In this document: positions 1 to 10,798 of the stretch, one piece after another | Numbering within the stretch: the stretch's first letter is position 1 | How the letters are laid out: the number at the start of each line of letters is the position of its first letter | NCBI GenBank assembly: GCA_030710605.1 | Contig: CP092880.1 | Coordinates: forward strand, 1,654,862 to 1,718,861 | Reading direction: 5' to 3' | Source of the DNA: Cordylochernes scorpioides | Taxonomy: Eukaryota > Arthropoda > Arachnida > Pseudoscorpiones > Chernetidae | DNA length: 64,000 nt | Notes under the pieces: generated by a model | What the model saw: the letters and a program-made list of their open reading frames with translations, nothing else | Database searches by the model: none | Told to the model about the DNA's origin: nothing | Made by a program: the position numbers and the translations under genes

Positions 1-2149
1 TGAAAAACTATAACAAATTAATAAAAGAAAATAAGACCTAATCCAAATAATTTAATTTAAAAAAAAGTCACACACTATTAAATTATTTGGATTAGGTCTT
101 ATTAATGAGAAAAAAAAGATGCCAAAAAAGATAACCAGATACAAAAATTGTGCTAAATTCAAATGAAAAACTATAACAAACACTTATAAAAGATAGAATA
201 AAAGTAATAATTCAATCTACAATTCGAAAAATAATATAACCTGGTGAGTTCCCAGAAAAGGTTAACTTTGGTAGGCGGCGCTGTACGTTGACACCGCCGT
301 ACCTTCGAGCCGAACCAACGGCTTAGACCATCCTTCCACCAACCCCCAGTAAAATAAGTAAATAAAAAGAAGACCAAAAATAAGTGATAATAGTTTATTG
401 AATAACAAATAAAAAAAAATCTTTCAGGTGAAAAATTATAGGCATTGGTAAAAAAGTAAACAAGAGAAATAGCCTAGCGGTCAGGGGAGTGAGTCTTCCA
501 CGGCCTTTCCGAGGCATGACAGAAGACGCTCAAAAAAAAAGGTAAAATAAGAACCAAGCAGAGGAAATCTATAAAACTGAAAGCCAGGACAGGCATAAAA
601 AGAAAATTCCAAGCATGTGAGGAAACAATTGATGAAAAAAAAAAAGGATTCAAAAAAAATACTGCAAAAAAGAAACCAGACACAAAAAGCAACAATTGAG
701 TACACAAATACAGCATCAGCCTATTTATGAGATGAAAAAAAAAGACAGACACAAAAATGGAGCTAAATTCAAATGAAAAACTATAACAAATTAATAAAAG
801 AAAATAAGACCTAATCCAAATAATTTAATAAAAAAAAAGCAACAATTGAGTACACAAATACAGCATCAGCCTATTTATGAGAAGAAAAAAAAAGACAGAC
901 ACAAAAATGGAGCTAAATTCAAATGAAAAACTATAACAAATTAATAAAAGAAAATAAGACCTAATCCAAATAATTTAATTTAAAAAAAAGTCACACACTA
1001 TTAAATTATTTGGATTAGGTCTTATTAATGAGAAAAAAAAGATGCCAAAAAAGATACAAAAATTGTGCTAAATTCAAATGAAAAACTATAACAAACACTT
1101 ATAAAAGATAGAATAAAAGTAATAATTCAATCTACAATTCGAAAAATAATATAACCTGGTGAGTTCCCAGAAAAGGTTAACTTTGGTAGGCGGCGCTGTA
1201 CGTTGACACCGCCGTACCTTCGAGCCGAACCAACGGCTTAGACCATCCTTCCACCAACCCCCAGTAAAATAAGTAAATAAAAAGAAGACCAAAAATAAGT
1301 GATAATAGTTTATTGAATAACAAATAAAAAAAAATCTTTCAGGTGAAAAATTATAGGCATTGGTAAAAAAGTAAACAAGAGAAATAGCCTAGCGGTCAGG
1401 GGAGTGAGTCTTCCACGGCCTTTCCGAGGCATGACAGAAGACGCTCAAAAAAAAAAGGTAAAATAAGAACCAAGCAGAGGAAATCTATAAAACTGAAAGC
1501 CAGGACAGGCATAAAAAGAAAATTCCAAGCATGTGAGGAAACAATTGATGAAAAAAAAAAGGATTCAAAAAAAATACTGCAAAAAAGAAACCAGACACAA
1601 AAAGCAACAATTGAGTACACAAATACAGCATCAGCCTATTTATGAGATGAAAAAAAAAGACAGACACAAAAATGGAGCTAAATTCAAATGAAAAACTATA
1701 ACAAATTAATAAAAGAAAATAAGACCTAATCCAAATAATTTAATAAAAAAAAAGCAACAATTGAGTACACAAATACAGCATCAGCCTATTTATGAGAAGA
1801 AAAAATAAGACAGACACAAAAATGGAGCTAAATTCAAATGAAAAACTATAACAAATTAATAAAAGAAAATAAGACCTAATCCAAATAATTTAATTAAAAA
1901 AAAAGTCACACACTATTAAATTATTTGGATTAGGTCTTATTAATGAGAAAAAAAAGATGCCAAAAAAGATAACCAGATACAAAAATTGTGCTAAATTCAA
2001 ATGAAAAACTATAACAAACACTTATAAAAGATAGAATAAAAGTAATAATTCAATCTACAATTCGAAAAATAATATAACCTGGTGAGTTCCCAGAAAAGGG
2101 TAACTTTGGTAGGCGGCGCTGTACGTTGACACCGCCGTACCTTCGAGCC
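1..2149. repeat. Tandem segmental duplication, unit about 915 bp, at least 2.3 copies
   Basis: The stretch at 171-377 recurs almost unchanged at 1086-1292 (offset 915) and begins again near 1967, stopping abruptly at 2149. The array runs off the left edge. Each unit holds an AT-rich hairpin of about 25-bp arms (31-102, 954-1026, 1870-1942), a GC-rich hairpin (GGCGG/CCGCC arms near 276-300 and 1191-1215), a pol III box A-like TAGCCTAGCGG motif (472, 1387) without a convincing box B, and a nested partial duplication of about 150 bp (about 690-840 and 840-990). ORFs in it are short and lysine/phenylalanine-rich; I do not consider them genes. Confidence 0.9.
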
Positions 2150-2917
2150 GTTTTACACGAGTTAAAGCGAAGATTTTGGACATAGTGATTTTTACATTTC
2201 GATCTTTTATATTAATATATATACTTACTATTGCGAATTATTTTTCTAAAAACGAACATTATTTTTTTTTTAATTATCTGAAACTAACCTAATTCAACTT
2301 ATCTAAAACTAACCTTATTTAGCGATTAAACTAACATAATTAAACCTATTTGAATCTAACCTCATATACACTTTTACACTACCTTTTCATTTCAAAATTA
2401 AATTAAAATAAGTTTATATTAAATAATAACATTTTTAAAAATCGACTTTCTGGTTCACACTTTTGTATCTAATCAATTATGTATTTCTTTATTTCTCTCT
2501 ATAAAAGTTACGCAATTGTAAACAAAAGAATTGATGATGATAAATGCAAAAAATCTACGATTGTAAAATAGATTAAATTAAAAAATAAAAATAACTGTTA
2601 ACATTAGGAAAATAAAAACAGGCCTATGACACGAAGAAAAAAATAACGAAAATTTTGGTATATAGATTGTTATGTGTAGTTCAGAATCTTCGGAGGAGAT
2701 AGCTCAGGACTTTACAATGGAAAACTCTGTTACGGTATTATCTATATAGATAATTATTATTATTATTATTATTATCATTAGATAATGATAATGATCATAA
2801 TGATGATGCGCGCGCATCCGTGACAGAACCGGCCCATGACGGTCGTGACTATATATAGGGATGCTTCGAGCAATCGCTCTTCCGTATATATCAAATTGTG
2901 TCTTTTTATTCAAACAA
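2150..2917. other. AT-rich DNA without a recognisable gene
   Basis: Low-complexity AT-rich sequence with a short ATT/TTA microsatellite at about 2752-2778. No coding or RNA feature seen. Confidence 0.5.
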
Positions 2918-3264
2918 TTATTTTACGATGCACTAGCGCGCCATCTGTTATCAAATTACAAAACTATTCTAGACGCGTAATATTCTTTTTAAAATAAAAC
3001 AATTTCTACTGCCCTTACTGCAATGGAAAAATTAAAGGGAGGGCCTGGCTCATCAGTGGTGAACCCACCCAGCGGTTTCGCCAGTTTAATCTACCATACC
3101 GCTGTTATATTGCATTTTTTGAACTTCCTTTTATAGTGATACTGATGTAATTTTTCCATTGCAGTAAGGGCAGTAGAAATTGTTTTATTTTAAAAAGAAT
3201 ATTACGCCTCTAGAATAGTTTTGTAATTTGATAACAGATGGCGCGCTACTGCATCGTAAAATAA
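2918..3264. mobile_element. Foldback MITE with about 115-bp terminal inverted repeats
   Basis: The left arm (2918-3035) and right arm (3149-3264) are near-perfect reverse complements, including the GCGCGCCATCTGTTATC end motif and the TTACTGCAATGGAAAAATTA stretch. The roughly 110-bp middle carries a family signature (GGCTCATCAGTGGTGAACC ... TTTCGCCAG). Related copies occur near 9080-9200, 9385-9560, 29205-29335, 36705-36800, 41469-41923 and 50098-50160. No coding capacity, so it is presumably mobilised by a transposase encoded elsewhere. Confidence 0.8.
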
Positions 3265-4689
3265 CCATGTTTATTGGGAGTGAAGGGACCAACTCTGTGG
3301 GTATAAATTGATAATATAATCAGAGTATATATAAGATAGGTTAAGAAGATACCAACGGTCAGAGAGCTTCTTTATTCAATAATTTTATTCAATAAGTCGT
3401 CTCTCTTTTACCTTTGGTAGCTGCTTAGCAATGTGATATCCGGCGATCCCTCCTATTGTCAAAAAATATATTTACAAACATGAGCAGTTTTATCTTATCT
3501 CAGTTTTTAGCGGGAAGAATTTAGTTTTCGTTTGTTAAGTGAACCAATCTCTCACGTCATCTCATTGGACGAATGTGGCCATGTTTGAATATAAGAGGGG
3601 GCTATGGTAATACGAGAGGCCAGTGTGGTGGATGATCGTGTGGAGACGCTTAAAGTGTTCTCTGCGTGATTTATCCGTGTCTGGTCTCGCATACCTGTGT
3701 GACCCCGGTCCGATCCCTACCAACGCTACAATAAAAGATAAAGTACTGTTTTTATATCATTTTACAAATCGTGAGTTTTGTTTTTACCTCCCTTTTATTG
3801 ATGTCGTACTCTTGAGTGTACGCTCTTCTGTGTGTTGAGTTTCTCTTACTTTGACCCTAGTAAATTGCATTTTAGGTGTTAACCAGTAAAAGTTTACTTT
3901 GGTCAATAAATGTGTATTGTCTGGTTAGCAAAACAAGGAAGGAAATGACCATTATATAGAGGGCTTATGTGTAACAGAACATAGAGCACACGGCCATGTT
4001 GGGATGGTATCATGCTATAGATGGAACAGAAAATGACCACGCTCCGTATGTCCTTTCTTGGAAGGAAACAGACCCCGTGGCGCCATCTAGATGTGAAAAG
4101 TACAAACACTGGTGTGGTGGTGGAAGTTCTAGAAAAAAATTCCTCAAAATTATTAATTAAAGACTAAAATATTGAACTAATTTATTATTATTATTTTTTT
4201 TTGTAAATAATTTTAATCTCTATATTCTATATAATTTATGTAAAATTATAATCAATAAAGTTATATAATCTATTTCTTGGTATATTTTTATGCGCGCACA
4301 CAACACACAGAGAAACATATAATTATGATTGATTTTATAAATTATGAGAGTTAGATAAACCGGAAAATTTACTGAGTCGACGATTGAGACAAAATACTAA
4401 AAAGTTTTGTCTCTTTGTTTCAATATCAACACCTGTGACCTTTTTGTCAATTATTCACGTTTATAATAAAGTATATAAAAGATATTTACCGATTTGAGTT
4501 CGAAATATCAAATTCCCAATATTAGTTCACCCGACTGCGAGGAAGTCTCTTCCATTTACATTTAAGTTAACTTTTTACGAATCTAATTTTTATTATTCAT
4601 TTTTCGCTGTTCATTTCGGAATTTATATTTACATAACTAGGTGTGATATTTTGGTCAATTGTCAAATGTAAAAAACTGAAATTTCTACG
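3265..4689. other. No gene seen
   Basis: Short ORFs only, none recognisable. A TATA-like TATATAAG (about 3330) and an AATAAA (about 3730) are present but do not define a transcription unit. Confidence 0.4.
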
Positions 4690-5440
4690 ATACACATCAA
4701 AATCCATAGAGAGATCTGCTGCGCTAATGCCAGGGGGGATCTTATGGTCTGGGCCGATGTTAGATCTCACATGAATGTGGGGAAATGTTATGTAAATTCT
4801 GCAAGGAAGTACAGCTTCTGTCCTTAATCTATTTCATTATGCAACAATGTCCGTTCACATAGAAGTGGTCAGGTCAACGCACTCCTTAAGAACGCAGGAA
4901 TTCAAAGAATATGAAAGGACCAACCAGATCGTCCGGACTGAATCCAATCGAACATTTCTGAGCTGATGTCTTTAGGAAACGTAATTACTTATCATCGTTA
5001 GGACTTTGAAACTAAGTGTCTGGAGCTCGAGTAGGTAAGGCAAGATGTCAACACAGGGAGACTAACTCAACAACACTGTCCACTCGCTCACAAACTTCCA
5101 AAAAGTCCATTGTGCATTCTCTCTCTCCTTATGTAACCTGGAGCAACGACAAATGTCGCCAACTATCTGGATTCCTCTCTGCGCCCCTTTACACAAGGCC
5201 CTTATCATCCAATCAGATGACTTGGAACATCACTTTTGAAAACAAATACAAAATATTGTAGCAGATTATTTATTATTTTATGAATAGATCATTAATTTTT
5301 ATATTTATTTTCTACGTTACACACAACACACAAAATATTTCTCATTGCCTATCTTATATTTTATAAGTTTTAATTTAGTTTTGACTCAAATAAATTACCG
5401 TGTCATCTCCTGGAATTTATCTCTCGTTTTCTACGCGACA
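4690..5440 (+). pseudogene. Decayed Tc1/mariner-type transposase remnant
   Basis: Conceptual translation across frames gives fragments typical of a Tc1-like DDE domain: a MVWAD-like start near 4750 and an L-N-P-I-E-H-F stretch near 4938-4958 followed by a charged region, interrupted by several stops and frameshifts. The 3' part (TTATTTATTTTATGA ... AAATAAATT) is shared with the repeats at 5460-5920 and 43770-44220. No intact TIR was found. The assignment rests mainly on the SPDLNPIEH-like block. Confidence 0.5.
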
Positions 5441-5459
5441 ATTTTGTGCTGAGTAGATC

Positions 5460-5920
5460 AGGGAAAACAAACTGAAGATCGCCGAGTAGACTTTAAGGCC
5501 ATAAGTTCTGTGATCTACATTTTCCACGACTGACTCTAGAATTCCACCGCCATTTCCAAGCCAAGACTTCCCTCCAAGACGATGTCTCTATTGAACATAA
5601 GACGACAAAGCTGCTCTTCACGCCGCAAGAAAAAAAGACGCAAAGCTGAGTGGGACAAACTTTAAGACTCCGAAGAAATCCATAACGTAACAAGTTAGAT
5701 CCATGTGTCAGCAACAACAAGATCCTTAAGTCACAGCTTCCATAGGAAAGGAGAGCTATGTAGCAAATTATTCATTATTTTATGACTTGAATATTTATTT
5801 TTATATTTTTCTACACTGTAAATTGGCCTCATTGCTTCTCGTATAAGTTTTCAATTTGGTTTTGTGCATTAAATAAATTGCTGTGACGTTCTGATGTTTG
5901 TTCTTCCTAATTTTTTACAA
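5460..5920. repeat. Dispersed repeat, copy B (shared with 43770-44220)
   Basis: The blocks TTTTCCACGACTGACT, AATTCCACCGCC, AAGCCAAGACTTCCCTC and the tail ending AAATAAATTGC are shared with 43770-44220. The tail also resembles 5250-5400. This suggests a degenerate transposon family, possibly the 3' part of the Tc1-like remnant just upstream. Confidence 0.6.
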
Positions 5921-6413
5921 GACACAATATAAAATTTCTTATTGTTTCGAAAATAATTTTCATGAAATTTTTACAAATTTGATTCAAATAATTTAAATGT
6001 CTACTTCATATATTTCCGATGACTTCAAATTTTGTTATCTTTCCAACTCCTGTGTATCTGATCAGTATCAGCGAGCTTGGTTTCTCCGTTATTCCTCTAT
6101 TTATTGAATACTTCTTCCATTTCCTCGATAAAATCAAATTATTTTATCAAATATATATTCCATATTTAAATATACCCCTTTATATAATTGTCAGAAGTCA
6201 TCATCCAAGAATCTCGCTGCTGATCATGGAAACGGGATGAGCCTCGGATGACGCCGCCGGATCACGTCACACGGCGGTTGAGAGGGAATGTTGCTGCAGT
6301 TTGTCAGAATCTTATAAATATTTTGACGAGTAAATACCATTGTTTACATAGAGTTGTCTAATTTTGGAACCTATCTCTAGAAAGGATCCCATTTGTACTA
6401 AGGCCATCATCCG

Positions 6414-7373
6414 ATGACTGATAAGGCCTCGACGTCGCGGGGTCAAGGAAAGAGCAAAGACGATGATGACGAGAACGACGCCATTGAGGACAGCGACACG
6501 CTGAACCTGGTAAGATCTAGGAGGCGAGGCGATGTCTTCGCCGAGCAGTACAACCCCGAGGTAGAAGACGCTGAAGAGACTGATCTGCCGAATTACCCAA
6601 AGTCGCCTGAAGAAAAAGAAAAGCTCAGGCAAGCCATATCTAATATTTTCCTTTTCAGGGATGTGACCGAAGAACAGATGGAACGTGTGCTGCAGTCGAT
6701 GGAGAAGAAAAAAGTCAAGGCTGGGGACGTGATCATCCAACAAGGGGCCAGCGGGGATTACTTCTACGTCATCGAGTCCGGCTCCTACGAGTTTGTCGTC
6801 ACCGACTCGGTCGGCAAGTCGAAAGAAGTCTCCACCCTGGAGCACGAAGGCAGCTTCGGGGAGCTGGCCCTGATGTACAACCAGCCGCGGGCCGCTACGG
6901 TCACCGCTCTGACCGACGGCGAACTCTGGGCGATGTCCCGGCAGACCTTCAGGACAATCCTCCTCTCGTCTGCTTACAAGAAACGCAAACAATATGAAGA
7001 ATTCTTGAGCAAAGTGGAGATTCTGGACGTTCTAACTCCTTACGAGAGATCCAATCTCTGCGATGCTTTGGAAACACAAACTTACGGAGATAAGGCGGTC
7101 ATCTTCAGAGAGGGGGACGAGGCCCATGGGATGTACCTGGTGGAGAAAGGCCAAGTACGCATCTCCTCCTCCAAGGAAAGCAACCTCGCACTCCTCAACG
7201 CGGGGGACTACTTCGGCGAGCTGGCGCTCATCACCAAGCGGCCCCGGGCGGCCACAGCGACTGCAGTGGGCAAGACTTATGTGGCTTTTCTTAACCTGGG
7301 GGCTTTCGAGAGACTTCTAGGTCCTTGTATGGAGGTCCTTAAGAAACATATTGATGCCTATAAAGGCAAGTAG
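6414..7373 (+). CDS. Pka-R2: cAMP-dependent protein kinase regulatory subunit, type II-like, single exon
   Basis: Encodes 319 residues. PKA regulatory subunits hold the catalytic subunit inactive in the cytoplasm and release or activate it when cAMP binds. Two cyclic-nucleotide-binding domains are visible: domain A with the phosphate-binding cassette FGELALMYNQPRAA at residues 148-161, and domain B with FGELALITKRPRAA from residue 267. Both keep the Glu and Arg that contact cAMP. The inhibitor segment is R-R-G-D-V (residues 37-41) followed by FAEQYNPE, which aligns with the RII inhibitor site, but the residue normally Ser (RII) or Ala/Gly (RI) is Asp40. The N-terminal dimerization/docking domain is absent: the first 33 residues are acidic and low-complexity, and an in-frame TAA lies just upstream of the ATG. 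There are no introns. It is either a retrocopy that kept a full ORF or a gene whose docking domain lies in an unseen upstream exon. Family call certain; subtype likely. Confidence 0.93.
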   Translation: MTDKASTSRGQGKSKDDDDENDAIEDSDTLNLVRSRRRGDVFAEQYNPEVEDAEETDLPNYPKSPEEKEKLRQAISNIFLFRDVTEEQMERVLQSMEKKKVKAGDVIIQQGASGDYFYVIESGSYEFVVTDSVGKSKEVSTLEHEGSFGELALMYNQPRAATVTALTDGELWAMSRQTFRTILLSSAYKKRKQYEEFLSKVEILDVLTPYERSNLCDALETQTYGDKAVIFREGDEAHGMYLVEKGQVRISSSKESNLALLNAGDYFGELALITKRPRAATATAVGKTYVAFLNLGAFERLLGPCMEVLKKHIDAYKGK

Positions 7374-7422
7374 GTTGACAAAAAATTTGACTTCTTTATC
7401 ACAATTTTAACATTCCAATCTT

Positions 7423-7428
7423 AATAAA
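7423..7428 (+). terminator. Polyadenylation signal AATAAA of the PKA-R gene
   Basis: AATAAA lies 50 bp after the PKA-R stop codon in an AT-rich context. No genomic poly(A) tract follows, so there is no direct sign of a recent processed retrocopy. Confidence 0.6.
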
Positions 7429-7664
7429 GTGGCACAACAGAACCTATTCATTATTAGCAATGGATTGATTCAACGCTGGAATTTATACCTTGGGTGCTAC
7501 TGCTGTCGGCCAAATGCTGTCAGCAACTTCAGAGGGAAATTCTCGCCGTAGGTCCCTTTCGAAAATTCTTAAAAGAATCAAGTCAAGAAAAAATTAGCTA
7601 TGCTATATACAAAGTATTATGCTACATGATAATATGATTAGAGTTGATTCATCACTTCTGAAAA

Positions 7665-8587
7665 GCACACACTCCGATATGTTGGCTGAACATTGCCCAG
7701 CACACACTCCGATATGTTGGCTGAACATTGCCCTAGCACACACTCCGATATGTTGGCTGAACATTGCCCCATCACACACTCCGATATGTTGGCTGAACAT
7801 TGCCCCATCACACACTCCGATATGTTGGCTGAACATTTCCCCATCACACACTCCGATATGTTGGCTGAACATTGCCCCAGCACACACTCCGATATGTTGG
7901 CTGAACATTGCCCCAGCACACAGATATGTTGGCTTAATATTGCCCCAGCACACACTCCGATATGTTGGCTGAACATTGCCCCAGCACACACTCCGATATG
8001 TTGGCTGAACATTGCCCCAGCACACAGATATGTTGGCTGAATATTGCCCCAGCACACAGATATGTTGGCTGAACATTGCCCCAGCACACAGATATGTTGG
8101 CTGAATATTGCCCCAGCACACAGATATGTTGGCTGAATATTGCCCTAGCACACAGATATGTTGGCTGAACATTGCCCCAGCACACACTCCGATATGTTGG
8201 CTGAACATTGCCCCAGCACACAGATATGTTGGCTGAACATTGCCCCAGCACACCCACCGATATGTTGGCTGAACATTGCCCCAGCACACCCACCGATATG
8301 TTGGCTGAATATTGCCCCAGCACACACAGATATGTTGGCTGAACATTGCCCCAGCACACAGATATGTTGGCTGAATATTGCCCCAGCACACAGATATGTT
8401 GGCTGAATATTGCCCCAGCACACAGCTATGTTGGCTGAACATTGCCCCAGCACACCCACCGATATGTTGGCTGAACATTGTCCCAGCACACCCACCGATA
8501 TGTTGGCTGAATATTGCCCCAGCACACACAGATATGTTGGCTGAATATTGCCCCAGCACACACTCCGATACACGCTTGTTCGGCGGT

Positions 8588-8627
<40 letters not shown>

Positions 8628-8868
8628 GGCCCCTGCGCAAGGATGACACTCCGATATGTTGGCTGAATATTCGCCCCAGCACACAGATATGTTGGCTGAA
8701 TATTGCCCCAGCACACAGATATGTTGGCTGAATATTGCCCCAGCACACAGATATGTTGGCTGAATATTCGCCCCAGCACACAGATATGTTGGCTGAATAT
8801 TGCCCCAGCACACAGATATGTTGGCTGTATATTCGCCCCAACACACAGATATGTTAGCTGAACTTCGC
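7665..8868. repeat. Minisatellite, 32- and 36-bp unit variants
   Basis: Around 35 units of GATATGTTGGCTGAAYATTG followed by CCCCAGCACACA, with three junction variants: a 32-bp form and 36-bp forms ending CTCC or CACC. The CTCC form dominates the left end, the 32-bp form the right, which suggests local expansions. The units lack stops in several frames, so long spurious ORFs run on both strands; the largest (413 codons, minus strand) is purely repeat. A U6 snRNA fragment interrupts the array once. Confidence 0.97.
8574..8649 (+). pseudogene. U6 snRNA 5' fragment inserted in the minisatellite
   Basis: The segment matches the first about 80 nt of spliceosomal U6 snRNA: CATATACTAAAATTGGAACG, the ACAGAGA box, TTAGCATGGCCCCTGCGCAA and GGATGACAC are all present. 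The 5' stem-loop is diverged (GCTTGTTCGGCGGTAC). The 3' quarter, including the terminal T run, is missing, and satellite units rather than a snRNA promoter lie upstream, so it is a pseudogene. A 10-bp direct repeat CACTCCGATA flanks it (8561-8570 and 8647-8656), consistent with a target-site duplication. Confidence 0.93.
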
Positions 8869-9079
8869 CTCGGCTTATATTACCATTGTGTCGTCCACTG
8901 AAGGATTTACTAAAATGCTCAAAGTTAATTCGAAAACAATTCCAAATTTCGCAGACGACCTAGAGGATATTTTGTTATTAAAAATTACATAAAAATTAAA
9001 AGATTAAGAGTTCAGTATTTTTATCAACGACTATTTAAAAGGTTTGACTGGTTGGTCCACATTACAGTAGTTTGATGGT

Positions 9080-9200
9080 TTCATGTTCAAGCACATTTGT
9101 TTCCATCGCAGTAAGGACAGTAGAGAAGTTTGTTTCATGTAAAAAATAAAATATTGTGTCTTAATGTTTTATTTTCTTTCATACAGATGGCGCAGTATCG
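9080..9200 (+). repeat. Partial copy of the CAGATGGCGC-end MITE family
   Basis: Contains TTTCCATCGCAGTAAGGACA, an AT-rich spacer and the CAGATGGCGC end, matching the right arm of the 2918-3264 element. Confidence 0.6.
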
Positions 9201-9384
9201 CCCTATGATTGACTTATGCCTAACTGACCTTGTCCTTATTGTTTGTGGAAGAGCATTGCTCGATGCAAATATTTATATGTAATTCTACTGTCCTAAAAAC
9301 GTATGCCCATAGTTAGCCTAAATACCATTTCTAAGATTCCATCCTTCAGTGCAGCATATATAAGCAGAATGATCCAATACAGTA

Positions 9385-9560
9385 TTAGAGCTCTAAAGAA
9401 AGCGGTCTGGTAGATTAAATTGGTGAAACCACTGTGAGGGTTCACTACTGATGAGTCACGCCCTCCCAATATTTTTCCAATGTAATAAGGACAGTAGAAG
9501 TTTTATGTATAAAATAAACTTTCGTGCTTCAATATTTCACTAAATATAGATTGCGGGTAT
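9385..9560 (+). repeat. Diverged copy of the CAGATGGCGC-end MITE family
   Basis: Contains GGTAGATTAAATTGGTGAAACC, GGGTTCACTACTGATGAG, CCCTCCCAATATTTTTCC and AAGGACAGTAGAA, matching the middle and right arm of the 41469-41923 inverted repeat. Confidence 0.65.
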
Positions 9561-9729
9561 AATCCTAGTAGCTATTTATGTTCGAGGTAAAACATTTATT
9601 AGAGTTGAACTCCTTAAAGACAATTTAATATAAGTGATAACTGGCACACTGAAATTTTAAATCTTTTTGAGATTTTTGCCGCTGTAAAGGCAGAGAGAAG
9701 CGAAGACAATGGCGTATTGGATGGAACTT

Positions 9730-9870
9730 TGGACCACGCCGGGCTGTACGAGTGGCCACTTAGTATACCACTTAGTATACCACTCTCTCTACGTCTGGAC
9801 CACGCCGGGCTGTACGAGTGGCCGTCGACAGCCATGACCGGGGATCGATTCCCACAAAATTGGGCGCTTT
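9730..9870 (+). repeat. Short repeat with duplicated 27-bp block and box B-like motif
   Basis: The block GGACCACGCCGGGCTGTACG and the bases after it occur twice (from 9731 and 9797), separated by a small TTAGTATACCAC duplication. GGGGATCGATTCCCAC downstream resembles a tRNA T-arm/box B. It could be a tRNA-derived SINE head, but a full tRNA fold was not obtained. Confidence 0.35.
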
Positions 9871-10260
9871 TTTCTAATTGAAAAAGAAAATTACTCCAAT
9901 GACCCCCGATTCTTGCAAAATTCCAACCTTACCAGATAGTGCAAGTAACCAAACGGGGCTCTGGCACACTTTTAACAGGAAAAATCTAAATGCTTTCCAC
10001 ATGTGTAGACATGTGGTTCACTTACAGTAAAATCATTTCAAACTACTACCCAGCATGATCATGGCCATGAATGTTAGTGGAAACATCGAGCAGAACAAAC
10101 ATGCTTCACTCGCTATCCGCAGTAACAAATGACAGAACATATAATTGTACAATATAATGCGGCTTGGGATTGTAAAACGACATTTGAAACCCATCCCGCA
10201 TGTGTTTCTTTTCAACGAATAATCAAAATTTATTTCAAGGAGAAACAACGACCATTTCCA

Positions 10261-10458
10261 ACCTTTGGGATGAGGTATGAAAGGGTGAATTGTGAAGAGT
10301 AATGATAAACGGAAAAATAAAAGTGTCCAGGGATGGGAATCGAACCCACAGTATTCCGCTTACCGGGCAGATGCCATGTCCACTAGGCTACCCTGGACAT
10401 ATTTTTCCGTTTATCATTACTCTTCACAATTCACCCTTTCATATCTTATCCCAAAGGT
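10261..10458. mobile_element. Foldback element with about 65-bp inverted arms enclosing a tRNA-like sequence
   Basis: The sequence ACCTTTGGGATGAGGTATGA, continuing to about 10332, is repeated in inverted orientation at 10391-10458 with only a few differences. The arms end inside the acceptor stem of the tRNA-like sequence at 10325-10397, so the tRNA body forms the loop. It lies outside the SLC41 3' end. Either a MITE captured a tRNA, or an inverted duplication formed around one. Confidence 0.75.
10325..10397 (-). tRNA. tRNA-like gene, anticodon GGT (Thr) by position, possibly tRNA-derived
   Basis: On the minus strand it folds as a full cloverleaf: acceptor TCCAGGG/CCCTGGA, D arm GCC/GGC, anticodon stem TCTGC/GCGGA with loop CCGGTAA, variable loop ATACT, T arm GTGGG/CCCAT with loop TTCGATT. 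Box A (TAGCCTAGTGG) and box B (GGTTCGATTCC) match the pol III consensus, and TTTT/TTTTT runs follow within 12 nt. Odd points: position 33 is C instead of the nearly invariant U, GGT is rare among eukaryotic tRNA-Thr genes, and the gene sits in the loop of an inverted repeat. More likely a tRNA-derived repeat than a working decoder. Confidence 0.5.
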
Positions 10459-10792
10459 AGCAACATTACAATATGATATAATGAATTACTGAAATGGAAA
10501 ATAAAGGACACAAGTGTATGACACTCACGATAACCAACCACGAGAGGATCTGACCTCAGCTCGGGATTGGTGGGTGGATCAGACAGCGGCTTCCACCAAG
10601 CCCCTTGGCGCTCAACAGTGCAACAAGAAATATTTTACTTTTATAATTGTTTCCTGAGAAAACTTGTTTTATATTCTCTACTGGGAGGCTGCAGTTTCCT
10701 CTCCTCAGAACTGTTACTGATCAAATAGCAATCAATGTGAGCAGGTATGTTGTGAGGAGATAACACAAATTCATATATGTACACGATATGGT

Positions 10793-10798
10793 TTTATT
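10793..10798 (-). terminator. Candidate polyadenylation signal of the SLC41 gene
   Basis: AATAAA on the minus strand about 540 bp beyond the SLC41 stop codon at 11338; this would imply a 3' UTR of about 560 nt that includes the 39-bp minisatellite. Confidence 0.4.

Noticed and set aside
3290-3850. Solo LTR with TATA box and AATAAA
   Set aside because: No TG...CA ends, target duplication or second copy found in the window.
6312-6992. 226-codon ORF antisense to the PKA-R gene
   Set aside because: Shadow of the GC-rich coding sequence on the other strand; no motif.
7603-8844. 413-codon ORF on the minus strand and several others in the 7.7-8.9 kb array
   Set aside because: They are translations of a stop-free minisatellite unit in several frames and on both strands; no non-repeat coding sequence is attached.
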